Assembly (NCBI RefSeq): GCF_001428485.1
Contig: NZ_LMHS01000003.1
Coordinates: forward strand, 1,401,678-1,465,677
DNA: 64,000 bases
Direction of reading: 5' to 3'
DNA from: Microbacterium sp. Root180
GTDB lineage: Bacteria; Actinomycetota; Actinomycetes; Actinomycetales; Microbacteriaceae
Part shown: positions 1 to 8,740 of the stretch, in pieces
How positions within the stretch are numbered: position 1 is the first letter of the stretch
Layout of the letters: every line of letters begins with the position of its first letter
The notes under the pieces: model-generated
Databases searched by the model: none
What the model saw: the letters and a program-made list of their open reading frames with translations, nothing else
What the model was told of the DNA's origin: nothing
Program-made: the position numbers and the translations under genes

Positions 1-44
1 ACGGCCGCGCGGACGCCCTGCGCCGCGGTCAGCGGACCGGTCAT
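1..44 (-). CDS. ykoC: ECF transporter transmembrane (T) component, N-terminal fragment
   Basis: An ATG at 44-42 overlaps the stop codon of the upstream ATPase gene (ATGA), and the frame stays open to the left edge, giving about 14 residues (MTGPLTAAQGVRAA). In YkoEDC-type clusters the gene after the fused ATPase encodes the membrane T component that couples the ATPase to the S component. Only the start is visible, so the assignment rests on the overlap and gene order rather than on domain content. Confidence 0.5.
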   Translation of the reverse strand, partial: MTGPLTAAQGVRAA

Positions 45-1879
45 GCGGGCACCGCCGTTCCGCCCGGGAGGTCGGCGATCCGTGCCACCGCGGAGAGTTC
101 CGGATGCTGCGCCAGGCCGTGCAGCGCGCGCCGCAGCGGCGGCAGCCGCAGGCCCGAGCGCTCGATCAGGTCGGCGTCGCCGAAGACCGCCGCCGTCGGG
201 CCTGCCGCGACGACCCGCCCGTCATCGAGCACGACCGTGCGGTGCGCGTACTCGGTGACGAGCTGCATGTCGTGGGTGACCACGATCACCGTCGTGCCCT
301 CGGCGTTGAGCTCGCCGAGCAGCCCGAGCAGCTCGTCGGCCCGCGCGCGGTCCTGGCCGAACGTCGGCTCGTCGAGCACGAGCACCGGCGCGCCCGCGAC
401 GAGCGCCGTGCCCACCGAGAGCCGGCGCTTCTGTCCGCCCGAGAGCAGGAAGGGGTGCGCCTCCGCGCGACCTTCCAGGCCGAATCGACGCAGCAGGGCC
501 ATCGTGCGCTCGCGCACCTCGTCGTCCGAGAGGCGCTGCAGCCGGAGGCCGTGCGCGACCTCGTCGAAGACCGTGTGTGCGATGAACTGGTGCTCCGGAT
601 TCTGGAACACGAATCCGATGCGCGAGGACAGCGTGCGGGCGTCCGACCGGCCGATGTCGAGTCCGCCGACGCGCACGGTGCCCCGCGGCGGGGGGATCAC
701 GCCGGCGAGTGCCTGGATCAGGGTCGTCTTCCCGGCGCCGTTGGCTCCCACGATCGCGACGAACTCGCCGGCGGCGACGTCGAGGTCGACGCCGTGCAGC
801 ACTTCGGCGCGTCCACGGCGCACGGTGAGCCCGCGCACGGCGATGAGTGGAGCGCGCGGCGTTTCGTCTCGCTGCGCTCGCTCAACGACCGGGGGGAGCG
901 CAGCTCGCTCGACGACCGGGGGGAGCGCAGCTCGCTCGACGACCGGGGGGAACGCAGCTCGCTCGACGACCGAGGGGGGAGGGGGCTGCGCCTCGAGCGC
1001 GGCGTGCAGCTCGTCCGGGGTGAGCGGGAGGGGATCGAGCACGTACCCCGCCCGACGCAGGCGCAGAGCGGCGATCGTCGACACCGGCAGCCACACGCCC
1101 ATCGCGTGGAGGTCGTCCGCGCGGCCGCGCAGGACGTCGTCGACGGGGCCGTCGGCGGCGAGACGGCCCGCGTCGTCCAGCACGACGACGCGGTCGACGA
1201 AGCCGACGGCGGCGTCGAGGTTGTGCTCGACGAGGAGGATCGCGCGATCGCCGGATGCGACGAGCTCGCCCAGCGCGGCGTAGACCTCCTCGATGCCCCG
1301 CGGGTCGAGGTTCGCCGTGGGCTCGTCCAGGACGAGCAGCGGGGATCCCATCGCGAGCGCGCACGCGATCGCCAGACGCTGGCGGCCGCCACCGGACAGG
1401 CGGTCGGGGTTCTCGGCGCGACGGTCCCAGAGGCCGACGCGGCGCAGGGCCGACTCGGCGCGCTCGAGGACCTCGGCCACCGGCATCCGGAGGTTCTCCG
1501 GCCCGAAGGCGACCTCATCGAGGACGGTACCCGTCACCAGCTGCGCGTCGGGATCCTGGAACACCATGGCGACCCGCGTGCTCAGCTCCGCGACCGTGGT
1601 GACGCTGGTGTCGAGGCCGTCGACCTCGACGGTGCCGGTCACCTCGGCCGGGACGGCGTGGGGGATGAGGCCGTTGAGCGCCAGCGTGAGCGTGGACTTT
1701 CCCGATCCGCTCGGCCCGAGCAGGAGCACGACTTCGCCGGGGGCGATGTCGAAGGTCACGGATGCCGGAGCCGCTGCCGACTCGCCGTCGTGCGTCACGC
1801 CGAGCCCGCGCACGCGGACGAAGGGTGCGGCGACGTCCGCCGCGAGCGCGGCGGAAGGGTCGCGCTCTGTTGCGGTCAC
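41..1879 (-). CDS. ykoD: Fused double-ATPase subunit of an ECF-type thiamine-precursor transporter
   Basis: A 612-residue protein with two complete ABC ATPase domains. Domain 1 has the P-loop GPSGSGKST (Lys61), an LSGGG variant of the signature and LLVLDEPTANLD. Domain 2 has GANGAGKTT, LSGGQ and VLVLDEPTFGQD. This fusion is typical of YkoD/EcfA1A2, which energises uptake through a T and an S subunit at the inner face of the membrane. The S component lies directly upstream and the T component overlaps the stop. Start is GTG at 1879. The interdomain linker (about residues 302-340) is made of 9-residue repeats (VVERAALPP) encoded by a 27-bp tandem DNA repeat. An inverted repeat (1898-1927) just upstream could be an operator. 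Substrate thiamine/HMP is inferred from the YkoE-like neighbour. Confidence 0.85.
   Translation of the reverse strand: MTATERDPSAALAADVAAPFVRVRGLGVTHDGESAAAPASVTFDIAPGEVVLLLGPSGSGKSTLTLALNGLIPHAVPAEVTGTVEVDGLDTSVTTVAELSTRVAMVFQDPDAQLVTGTVLDEVAFGPENLRMPVAEVLERAESALRRVGLWDRRAENPDRLSGGGRQRLAIACALAMGSPLLVLDEPTANLDPRGIEEVYAALGELVASGDRAILLVEHNLDAAVGFVDRVVVLDDAGRLAADGPVDDVLRGRADDLHAMGVWLPVSTIAALRLRRAGYVLDPLPLTPDELHAALEAQPPPPSVVERAAFPPVVERAALPPVVERAALPPVVERAQRDETPRAPLIAVRGLTVRRGRAEVLHGVDLDVAAGEFVAIVGANGAGKTTLIQALAGVIPPPRGTVRVGGLDIGRSDARTLSSRIGFVFQNPEHQFIAHTVFDEVAHGLRLQRLSDDEVRERTMALLRRFGLEGRAEAHPFLLSGGQKRRLSVGTALVAGAPVLVLDEPTFGQDRARADELLGLLGELNAEGTTVIVVTHDMQLVTEYAHRTVVLDDGRVVAAGPTAAVFGDADLIERSGLRLPPLRRALHGLAQHPELSAVARIADLPGGTAVPA
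856..976. repeat. 27-bp tandem repeat plus dispersed-repeat sequence inside ykoD
   Basis: About 3.5 copies of a 27-bp unit (core CTCGCTCGACGACCGGGGGG) run from about 893 to 975, in frame with ykoD. They abut a stretch at 860-894 (GCGTTTCGTCTCGCTGCGCT and onward to CAACG) that recurs, reverse-complemented with about 26 of 29 matches, in the intergenic region at 18917-18945. The coding linker therefore appears to have grown from a dispersed intergenic repeat. Confidence 0.85.
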
Positions 1880-1897
1880 GGGACTTCCAGGTGAGAC

Positions 1898-1927
1898 GTC
1901 TACTAAGTGTCTCCTAACTTAGTAGAC
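1898..1927. promoter_or_regulatory. Putative operator: perfect 10-bp inverted repeat upstream of ykoD
   Basis: GTCTACTAAG (1898-1907) and CTTAGTAGAC (1918-1927) form a perfect inverted repeat with a 10-bp spacer, in a locally AT-rich stretch 19 bp before the ykoD GTG. The symmetry and spacing suit a dimeric MarR/TetR/GntR-type repressor. The low GC content and absence of a T-run argue against a terminator. The regulator is unknown. Confidence 0.55.
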
Positions 1928-1952
1928 CCTTACCGAGTCTGAGTATCCGCGA

Positions 1953-2504
1953 TCAGGTGCGGCCGCGCCGCGGCACTCCCGCTCGGCGCAGGGCGCGGCC
2001 GATGGCGAGGCCGACGGCAGTCCACAGCACGGGTCCGAGGATGAAGAGGGCGACGTAGACGACCTGGCCCCACAGTGGGAATCGTGAGACGTCGGCGGCG
2101 AACCAGATCGCCGCGGCGATCACCGCACCGATGATGACCGCGGACAGGAAGAACCGCCACGGCTCCCAGCGCCGGTAGCGGGATGTCGCCGCGATGAGCT
2201 CCTGCAGCCCTCCGATCAGGAGGGCGGTGCCGACGTACCGGCCGATCCACACCGGCACGATCGCGCTGGCGACGAGCGCCGCGACGAGGTGGGTGATCAG
2301 AGCGACCCACGGGGCGCGCAGGAGTTCCTGCGCGATCACTCCGGGGAGGACGTGAACGCCGAGGACGAGGCCGTAGAGGATCGGCGCGGCCGCCGAGATG
2401 GGCGCACTGATGGCGCCGGCGCCGGCCTGCAGAACCCCCGCCGCGACACCGATTGCCGCGCAGGTGAGCAGAACGCTCGTCGAGAGTCGGGAGGGGTTGG
2501 CCAC
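1953..2504 (-). CDS. ykoE: ECF transporter S component, YkoE family
   Basis: A 183-residue, very hydrophobic protein with about five to six membrane segments and a basic tail, the size of YkoE-type substrate-binding S components. It precedes the fused ATPase, as in ykoEDC clusters that import hydroxymethylpyrimidine/thiamine. Start is GTG at 2504. A -10-like TACGCT sits exactly 6 nt upstream, so the mRNA is probably leaderless. I looked for a TPP riboswitch upstream and found none. Family assignment is from composition and context; substrate is inference. Confidence 0.7.
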   Translation of the reverse strand: MANPSRLSTSVLLTCAAIGVAAGVLQAGAGAISAPISAAAPILYGLVLGVHVLPGVIAQELLRAPWVALITHLVAALVASAIVPVWIGRYVGTALLIGGLQELIAATSRYRRWEPWRFFLSAVIIGAVIAAAIWFAADVSRFPLWGQVVYVALFILGPVLWTAVGLAIGRALRRAGVPRRGRT

Positions 2505-2516
2505 ATGCCAAGCGTA
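2505..2516 (-). promoter_or_regulatory. Leaderless promoter of ykoE (-10 TACGCT)
   Basis: Reading the minus strand, TACGCT (2516-2511) is followed by 6 nt and then the GTG start. This is the spacing expected when transcription starts at the start codon. Confidence 0.5.
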
Positions 2517-2643
2517 GTGTTCGGCACCTCGGCGTTTCTCACACTTTCCTCATCTTTGCCTCCAAAATTCACAGCTAGCTTTGAGCCTGTTGCGCTCCGA
2601 AGACGTGGCGCGACAACACTCCCCACACCAGATGGAGGACTCC

Positions 2644-5600
2644 ATGGGTCGAACCTCCGTGAGAGCAGCAGCGGTCGTCACAATCGCCGCCCTGTTCACC
2701 GGCACCACAGCTACCGCCAGTTTCGCAGCAGCGCCGGAGGAGGTGAATTCCCCGATCCCCATCGATCTGCCGGCAGGCCGATACATCGTCCTACTGGACG
2801 AGGCGCCCGTCGCCACGTACGACGGCGGCGAGCCGGGGCTCGCGCCCACCGCGCCCGAGGAGGGCGAGAAGCTGGACGCGTCGTCCAAGGCCGCGAAGCA
2901 GTACTCGAACTTCCTGCAGGACCGTCAGACGGATGTCGCGGCCGACGCGGGCGTGACCCCCGACGGCAACCTCACGATCACCCTCAACGCGTTCACGGCC
3001 AACCTCACCGCAGGTCAGGCCGCCAAGCTCGCGGGGAGCAGGGGTGTGCAGTCCGTCGTGCCCGACGAGATCCTCCACCCCGACGCGGTGTCGTCGACCG
3101 AGTTCCTCGGTCTCGAGGGCGACGGCGGCGTGTGGGACGCCGTCGGCGGAATCGGCGCGGCCGGAGCGGGCACGGTCGTCGGCGTCGTCGACACCGGCAT
3201 CGCACCGGAGAACCCCTCGTTCGCGGGCTCGCCCCTCGGCACGACCGCCGGCGCGGAGCCGTATCTGGTCGGCGAGACGATCACGTTCACCAAGGCGGAC
3301 GGCGGCGTGTTCAAGAGCACGCGGGTGACCGGTGAGGAATGGGACGCCGGCGACTACTCGACGAAGCTCATCGGCGCGAAGTACTTCAGCGCCGGTGCCG
3401 CTGCATCCGGCTTCGACTTCGGCCCCGACTACCTGTCGCCGCGTGACGCCGACGGGCACGGGTCGCACACGGCCAGCACCGCCGCGGGCAACCACGGCGT
3501 CGCGGCCTCGGTCGAGGGAATCGACTTCGGGACCGTCTCGGGCGTCGCGCCGGCCGCGAAGGTCGCCGCGTACAAGGCCTGCTACGTCGGGCCCGACGAG
3601 CTCGTCACGACCGACGACGTCTGCGCGCTGAGCGACCTGATGGCAGCGATCAACGCCGCCGCGGGCGACGGCGTCGACGTCATCAACTACTCGATCGGCG
3701 GCGGCGCTGCCACGACGACGTTCGCCACCGAGGACACCGCGTTCTTCAACGCCGCCGCGGCGGGAATCTTCGTCGCCGTGAGCGCGGGCAACGACGGCCC
3801 CGGAGCATCCACGGCCGACCACGCGTCGCCCTGGTACACCACCGTCGCCGCCTCGACCATCCCGACCTACGAGGGCACCGTCCAGCTGCCCAACGGATTC
3901 GAGGAGGCGGGCGCTTCGATCTCGGTGCCGTTCGGCGAGACGGTCACCGGGCCGGTGGTCTACTCCGGCGACGTCGCCAAGAGCGGAGCCGCCCCGGCGG
4001 AGGCCGCGCTGTGCTTCCTCGGCACGCTCGACCCCGCGAAGGTCGCGGGCAAGATCGTCGTCTGCGACCGCGGCACGAACGCTCGCGTGGAGAAGTCCCA
4101 GACCGTGGCCGAGGCGGGCGGTGTCGGAATGATCCTCGTGAACGTCACGGCGGGTTCGCTCGACAACGACTTCCACTCGGTGCCGACCGTCCACATCGAT
4201 GCGCAGCACCGCACGGCGCTCCTCGACTACGTGCGCAACACGGCGGGCGCCACGGCGACGCTGGTGGGCGCGAACGTGACCGGCGTGGAGACCCCGACCC
4301 CGGTGGTCGCGGGCTTCTCGAGCCGCGGACCGATGCTGGCCGACGGCAGCGACATCCTCAAGCCCGACGTCTCGGCACCGGGTGTCGCGATCCTCGCGGC
4401 CACGCACAACGCCGCGGGCGAGGAGCCGACGTTCGGCTTCAAGTCCGGCACGTCGATGTCGTCGCCGCAGGTCGCCGGCCTCGCCGCGCTGTACCTCGGC
4501 GAGCGTCCGCTGGCCACCCCGGGTGAGGTCAAGTCGGCCATGATGACCACGGCGTACGACACCGTCGACGCCGCGGGAGCAGCCAGTGCCGACCCGTTCG
4601 CGCAGGGCGCGGGCCACGTCGATCCGACCCGCTTCTTCGACGCGGGCCTGATCTACGACAACGGCCCCGGCGAGTGGCTCCAGTATCTGCAGGGCAAGAG
4701 CCTCTACGACTCCGGATCCGAACCGATCGACGGCAGCGACCTGAACCTCGCCTCCATCGCGATCGGATCGCTCTCGGGCCCGCAGACGGTCACGCGCACC
4801 GTGCGTGCGACGACCGCCGGCACCTACACCGCGACCGCTTCGGTCCCCGGCCTCACGGCGGTCGTCGAGCCTGCCTCGCTGACCCTCGCCGAGGGCCAGA
4901 GCGCGGAGTTCACGGTGACGTTCACGAAGACCACCGCCGAGGCCGAGCAGTGGGCCACGGGCTTCCTGACGTGGACCGGTCCCGAGACGGTGCGCTCGCC
5001 GATCGCCGTGTACCCGGTGACCGCCGATGCACCGGCGGATGTCAGCGGCCAGGGCATCACCGGCAGCACCGAGGTGACCATCACGCCGGGCGTCTCGGGT
5101 CAGCTCGCGCTGAACCTCGGCGGCCTCGCTCCGGCGAAGCTGCAGACGACGCCGCTGTTCCCGAACGGCGACCCGGTCCCGGGTCACACCGGCAACGAGA
5201 ACACGGGTGACGAGGACGGCTACTCGTACTACATCGTCGACGTGCCCGCGAACTCGAAGCTCGCACGCTTCGACCTCGACTCGTCGGACGATGAGGGCTC
5301 CGACCTCGACCTCTTCGTGTACCGCGTGGTGTCGCCGAGCGACCTGCGCTACTACGAGACGTGGTCGTCGGCCTCGGGCGCGGCGGACGAGTCGGTCGTG
5401 CTGGACGCTCCCACCCAGGGCACGTACCTGGTCGAGGCGCACGTGTACAGCCACACGGCTCCGTTCACGTGGGATCTCACGACCGCGGTCGTCGGCGCCG
5501 GGGGCGAGGGTGCGCTGAAGGCGACCCCGAACCCGCTGCCGGTGACCGAGAGCACGCCGGCGAAGTACGCGCTGTCGTGGACCGGCCTGAAGGCGGACAC

Positions 5601-6222
5601 GCGCTACTACGGCGTCGTGCAGTACGGCGACTCGGCGGTGCGCACCATCCTGACGGTGGACTCCGGGGCGGCGGCGCCGGTGAACACCGCGCTGCCGAAG
5701 ATCAGCGGATCGCCCAAGGTGGGTTCCACGCTGAAGGCGACGGCGGGCACGTGGACGCCGAAGGACGTGGCGATCACGTACCAGTGGCTGCGCGACGGTG
5801 CGGCGATCAAGGGCGCCACCGCGACGTCGTACAAGGTGACCAAGACCGATGTCGGAACGACGCTGTCGGTCCGGGTCACCGCGACCCAGACGGGCAACAT
5901 CAACGCGGGCACGGCCGACAGCGCCGGCGTCTTCGTGAAGTTCTCGTCGAAGACCGCCGTGACGATGAACCGTTACGTGGGCACTTCGGCTCAGGACTAC
6001 AAGGTGACCGTCAAGGTGACGCCCTCGGGCGGCGCTGCGGCGGCCGGCACCGTGACCGTGTGGGTGAACGCCAAGAAGTACTCGGGCACGCTCACCGGGG
6101 GAGCGGTGACGATCTCGCTGCCGAAGCAGAGCAAGGGCATCCACGTCGTCACGGCGACGTACCCCGGCTCGGGCACGGTCGAGGCGTCGATCGGACTGTC
6201 GGGCTTCCTCGTCCGGCGCTGA
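2644..6222 (+). CDS. Secreted S8-family subtilisin-like serine protease with PA, PPC and Ig-like domains
   Basis: A 1192-residue extracellular endopeptidase. The start at 2644 has GGAGG 5 nt upstream and gives a Sec signal ending near SFAAAPEE. Order: propeptide-like region (about 45-160), subtilase domain with catalytic Asp183 (VVDTG), His272 (GHGSH) and Ser604 (GTSMS), an inserted PA domain (about 440-535), a Fn3-like domain (about 700-800), a PPC-like beta domain (about 860-945, DLDLFVY) and an Ig-like repeat (about 1015-1097, YQWLRDGAAI). No LPXTG or membrane anchor is visible, so the enzyme is probably released. It is transcribed divergently from ykoE and followed by a strong hairpin at 6232-6261. 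Substrate unknown. Confidence 0.9.
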   Translation: MGRTSVRAAAVVTIAALFTGTTATASFAAAPEEVNSPIPIDLPAGRYIVLLDEAPVATYDGGEPGLAPTAPEEGEKLDASSKAAKQYSNFLQDRQTDVAADAGVTPDGNLTITLNAFTANLTAGQAAKLAGSRGVQSVVPDEILHPDAVSSTEFLGLEGDGGVWDAVGGIGAAGAGTVVGVVDTGIAPENPSFAGSPLGTTAGAEPYLVGETITFTKADGGVFKSTRVTGEEWDAGDYSTKLIGAKYFSAGAAASGFDFGPDYLSPRDADGHGSHTASTAAGNHGVAASVEGIDFGTVSGVAPAAKVAAYKACYVGPDELVTTDDVCALSDLMAAINAAAGDGVDVINYSIGGGAATTTFATEDTAFFNAAAAGIFVAVSAGNDGPGASTADHASPWYTTVAASTIPTYEGTVQLPNGFEEAGASISVPFGETVTGPVVYSGDVAKSGAAPAEAALCFLGTLDPAKVAGKIVVCDRGTNARVEKSQTVAEAGGVGMILVNVTAGSLDNDFHSVPTVHIDAQHRTALLDYVRNTAGATATLVGANVTGVETPTPVVAGFSSRGPMLADGSDILKPDVSAPGVAILAATHNAAGEEPTFGFKSGTSMSSPQVAGLAALYLGERPLATPGEVKSAMMTTAYDTVDAAGAASADPFAQGAGHVDPTRFFDAGLIYDNGPGEWLQYLQGKSLYDSGSEPIDGSDLNLASIAIGSLSGPQTVTRTVRATTAGTYTATASVPGLTAVVEPASLTLAEGQSAEFTVTFTKTTAEAEQWATGFLTWTGPETVRSPIAVYPVTADAPADVSGQGITGSTEVTITPGVSGQLALNLGGLAPAKLQTTPLFPNGDPVPGHTGNENTGDEDGYSYYIVDVPANSKLARFDLDSSDDEGSDLDLFVYRVVSPSDLRYYETWSSASGAADESVVLDAPTQGTYLVEAHVYSHTAPFTWDLTTAVVGAGGEGALKATPNPLPVTESTPAKYALSWTGLKADTRYYGVVQYGDSAVRTILTVDSGAAAPVNTALPKISGSPKVGSTLKATAGTWTPKDVAITYQWLRDGAAIKGATATSYKVTKTDVGTTLSVRVTATQTGNINAGTADSAGVFVKFSSKTAVTMNRYVGTSAQDYKVTVKVTPSGGAAAAGTVTVWVNAKKYSGTLTGGAVTISLPKQSKGIHVVTATYPGSGTVEASIGLSGFLVRR

Positions 6223-6231
6223 GCGCACGCG

Positions 6232-6261
6232 GAGGCGTCCGGGCTTCGGCCCGGGCGCCTC
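6232..6261 (+). terminator. Strong hairpin with TTCG loop after the subtilase
   Basis: A 13-bp stem (12 of 13 paired; the exception is a G-U wobble) closes on a TTCG tetraloop 10 bp after the stop codon. Left arm 6232-6244, right arm 6249-6261. No T-run follows, as is common in high-GC actinobacteria. It may also serve the convergent pirin gene. Confidence 0.7.
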
Positions 6262-6292
6262 TGCCGTGCGTCCGGCGATGATCCGTCGCGGC

Positions 6293-7300
6293 TCAGACCC
6301 GGCGGCGTCGGCGTGTGAGCCGTACGGCCGGGAGCGGTGGAGCGGGGATGCGCTCGTCGCCGTGGTCGACGACCCGCCCGAAGCGGGCGTCCCGCGACTC
6401 CCACGCTTCTCGCGCCGCGACGATCTCCTCGTGCGTGCGGCCGACGAAGTTCCACCACATCACGATGTCGTCCTCGAAGGGCTCGCCGCCCAGCAGGAAC
6501 AGGGTCGCGCCGGTGACGCTCGATACATCGACCGATGAGCGACGGATGCCGAGATACAGCAGGTGCGCGTCGTCGAGGTCGGTCGGCTCGCCGCCGGGTC
6601 CGGCGTGCACCGCGGCGTCTCCGTCCACGCCGACCAGCGCGTGCTCCCACGCGGGGTCGAGCGGCAGGGAGACGCGGGAGCCGGCCGGCACGCGGATCTC
6701 GGCGCCGACGATCGGCGTGTGCGTCGTGGCGGGGGAGGTCTCGCCGGCGAATGAACCCAGCACGACCGTCGCCGACCCGGGGTCGCCGTCACCGGCGACG
6801 AGCGCGACTTCGGGCAGCAGGTCGTGCTGCTCGAACGCGGGCGGGCCGTGTCGCCGTGACTCGGGAAGGGCGACCCACAGCTGCAGCGCGTCGAGGGGGG
6901 CGGCATCCGCTCCGACGGAGTACTCGGAATGGGAGATGCCCTCACCGCTCGTCATGAGGTTCAGCGCGCCGCGGCGGACGGCGACGTCGCTGCCGACCGA
7001 GTCGCGGTGGCGCACCTCGCCGACGAAGGGCCAGGTGACGGTCTGCAGCCCGATGTGCGGGTGCGGGTCGACGCGCATGCGGGTGACCTGCGGTCCGAAG
7101 CGGTCGAGGAAGCACCATGCGCCGACGAGAGGCAGGTCGCGCTGCGGCAGCGCACGGCGCACGCTCATCGCCCGGACGCCACCCAGCGGCACCTCGCGCG
7201 CCTCGAGCAGCAGGTTGCGAGGTCCGTCGCTTCCGGATTTCGATTCCTGAGCCTGTCGAAGGGCGGTCGCGACCTCTTCGTCGGTGTCGAGCCTCGTCAT
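6293..7300 (-). CDS. Pirin family protein (bicupin)
   Basis: A 335-residue pirin. The N-terminal cupin carries the metal-binding motifs HPHIGLQTV and GEGISHSE; a second cupin-like half follows, ending with a basic tail (TRRRRRV). Pirins are cytosolic iron-binding proteins, some with quercetinase activity; the role here is unknown. The start at 7300 lies 10 bp after the stop of the upstream GNAT gene, suggesting translational coupling. Residues about 13-21 (RQAQESKSG) are encoded by DNA resembling a dispersed repeat (CCTGAGCCTGTCGAAGGG), so part of the N-terminal tail may be repeat-derived. Confidence 0.88.
   Translation of the reverse strand: MTRLDTDEEVATALRQAQESKSGSDGPRNLLLEAREVPLGGVRAMSVRRALPQRDLPLVGAWCFLDRFGPQVTRMRVDPHPHIGLQTVTWPFVGEVRHRDSVGSDVAVRRGALNLMTSGEGISHSEYSVGADAAPLDALQLWVALPESRRHGPPAFEQHDLLPEVALVAGDGDPGSATVVLGSFAGETSPATTHTPIVGAEIRVPAGSRVSLPLDPAWEHALVGVDGDAAVHAGPGGEPTDLDDAHLLYLGIRRSSVDVSSVTGATLFLLGGEPFEDDIVMWWNFVGRTHEEIVAAREAWESRDARFGRVVDHGDERIPAPPLPAVRLTRRRRRV
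7240..7263. repeat. Dispersed-repeat-like sequence inside the pirin gene
   Basis: The stretch containing CCTGAGCCTGTCGAAGGG resembles short repeats I recall from intergenic regions of related genomes. Here it lies in the coding N-terminus of the pirin and encodes a polar segment outside the cupin fold. Identification from memory; no second copy in this window. Confidence 0.4.
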
Positions 7301-7310
7301 GGCGCGGGAG

Positions 7311-7631
7311 TCACTCGGGGTGCGGGTGCTCGGGCCAGGCCACGGTGAGGCCGGGGACGTCGTGCTCGCGGAGGTACTTCGCGACCACGGGGCAGTGCGG
7401 GACGACGGTCTCGCCGCGGCGGGCGGCATCGGCCATCGCCTCGGCCACGACGGCCTGTGCCAGACCGCGGCCGCGGAAGGCGGGATCCACCTCGGTGTGC
7501 GGGAAGCGCAGGCGCCCCTGCGCGTCCGGCCGGAAGATCGTGAATCCGGCGAGGACGTCGCCGACATGGATCTCGTAGCGGCGTTCCTCGTCGTTGCGTG
7601 CGACGGTGATCTCGTCGGTGGAGGCGGGCAT
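7311..7631 (-). CDS. Small GNAT-like N-acetyltransferase (YjdJ/GtaT type)
   Basis: A 106-residue single-domain protein. VDPAFRGRGLAQAVVAEAM is the acetyl-CoA-binding motif A, and the overall length fits the YjdJ-like short GNAT group. Two in-frame ATGs lie at 7637 and 7631. The purine-rich AAAGG abuts the first and lies 6 nt from the second, so 7631 (MPASTDEITV) is preferred. It is probably co-transcribed with the pirin gene. Substrate unknown. Confidence 0.8.
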   Translation of the reverse strand: MPASTDEITVARNDEERRYEIHVGDVLAGFTIFRPDAQGRLRFPHTEVDPAFRGRGLAQAVVAEAMADAARRGETVVPHCPVVAKYLREHDVPGLTVAWPEHPHPE

Positions 7632-7803
7632 CGGCATCCTTTCGTCGTCGAGTTCAACGTACGGGCGACCGACCGTGTTCCGCCAGCGTGCACCGACCCC
7701 CTGGCACGGGGTGACCGGCAGGTCTAACGTCAGCCTCATCGGCGATCAGCGGCCGATTCATGGGGGAATCGATCAATCCGTTGCAGGATTCGAAGGGGAA
7801 ATC

Positions 7804-8682
7804 ATGAAGCGCCATGCTCTGGCCGCGCTCGCGGCCCTCGCTCTCAGCGCCACCGCGCTGCTGGGCACCTCGTCCGCGGCGGTGGCCGCCGTGCCGGACG
7901 GGGCTCCCTATGTCGCCGTAGGCGACTCGATCGCCGCCGGCACTGGGAACCTGCCCTACGTCGACGCCGCCTGCCTGCGCTCGAAGAAGGCCTACCCGCA
8001 CCTGCTCGGGTCGATGCTCGGCGCCGCTCCGGTGAGCGCCGCCTGCTCGGGAGCGACGACGACCGGAGTCCTGCAGCAGCTCGCGGTGCTGGATGCCGCC
8101 GGCGCGATCGGCACCGACACGCGGCTCGTGACGGTGACGTCCGGTGCGAACAACACCGGCTGGCAGAACGCGCTCGCCGTGTGCGCCGTCGGCGACCCCG
8201 TCGCGTGCCAGCAGGCACTCGCCGCCATCGCCGACGTGGGCGACCTCGACGCGGACACGGTCGCGGTCCTGACGGCGATCCGCGCGGCGGCGCCGCATGC
8301 GGTGATCGCGATCACCGGGTATCCCCGCCTCTTCGGCTCGACGGGCGGCACCTGCACCATCGGCGGGTACCAGGGCGCGCCGGCCAAGGTCACCGCGCAG
8401 CAGGCCGCGATCGCGAACAGCATCGTCAACGGCATCAACCTCGAGATCGCCCAGGGCCTTCAGGGGTACCAGTTCCTCTACGCCCAGACCCACGGCGGCA
8501 TGCTCGACGCCGTCGTTCCGGTGGACGTGAGCGGCGCCTTCGCCGGCCATGCCCTGTGCGACACGGGCGACCGCTGGATCAGCGGACTCTCGTCGGGCAA
8601 CAAGTCCGACGGGGCGTTCCACCCGAACGCCGCGGGCCAGCAGGCGTACGCGGCCGCGATCGCCGCCGCGCTCGCTCCGTAG
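7804..8682 (+). CDS. Secreted SGNH/GDSL-type lipase or esterase
   Basis: A 292-residue protein with a Sec signal peptide (about residues 1-29). The mature chain begins near VAAVPDGAPYVAVGDSIAAG, the block I GDS motif with nucleophile Ser42. Block III appears as TSGANN, and the Asp-His pair as DGAFHPN (Asp269, His273). This is the SGNH hydrolase fold, usually an extracellular acyl-ester hydrolase. AAGGGGAA precedes the ATG at good spacing. Cysteine pairs in the mature chain fit an exported disulfide-bonded enzyme. Substrate cannot be told. Confidence 0.88.
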   Translation: MKRHALAALAALALSATALLGTSSAAVAAVPDGAPYVAVGDSIAAGTGNLPYVDAACLRSKKAYPHLLGSMLGAAPVSAACSGATTTGVLQQLAVLDAAGAIGTDTRLVTVTSGANNTGWQNALAVCAVGDPVACQQALAAIADVGDLDADTVAVLTAIRAAAPHAVIAITGYPRLFGSTGGTCTIGGYQGAPAKVTAQQAAIANSIVNGINLEIAQGLQGYQFLYAQTHGGMLDAVVPVDVSGAFAGHALCDTGDRWISGLSSGNKSDGAFHPNAAGQQAYAAAIAAALAP

Positions 8683-8740
8683 GACGCGGCATCCGCCTCT
8701 CCCGGGTCTGCCCCGGCGCCCGGCCTGGCAGACTCGGAGG

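Noticed and set aside
2505..2643. TPP riboswitch upstream of ykoE
   Set aside because: I searched the region for the conserved CTGAGA and ACCTGA segments and found neither; the promoter also looks leaderless.
2791..6228. A 1145-codon open frame antisense to the subtilase
   Set aside because: Product is Arg/Gly/Asp-rich without domains; high-GC genes leave such antisense frames open. The sense frame has a signal peptide and complete catalytic triad.
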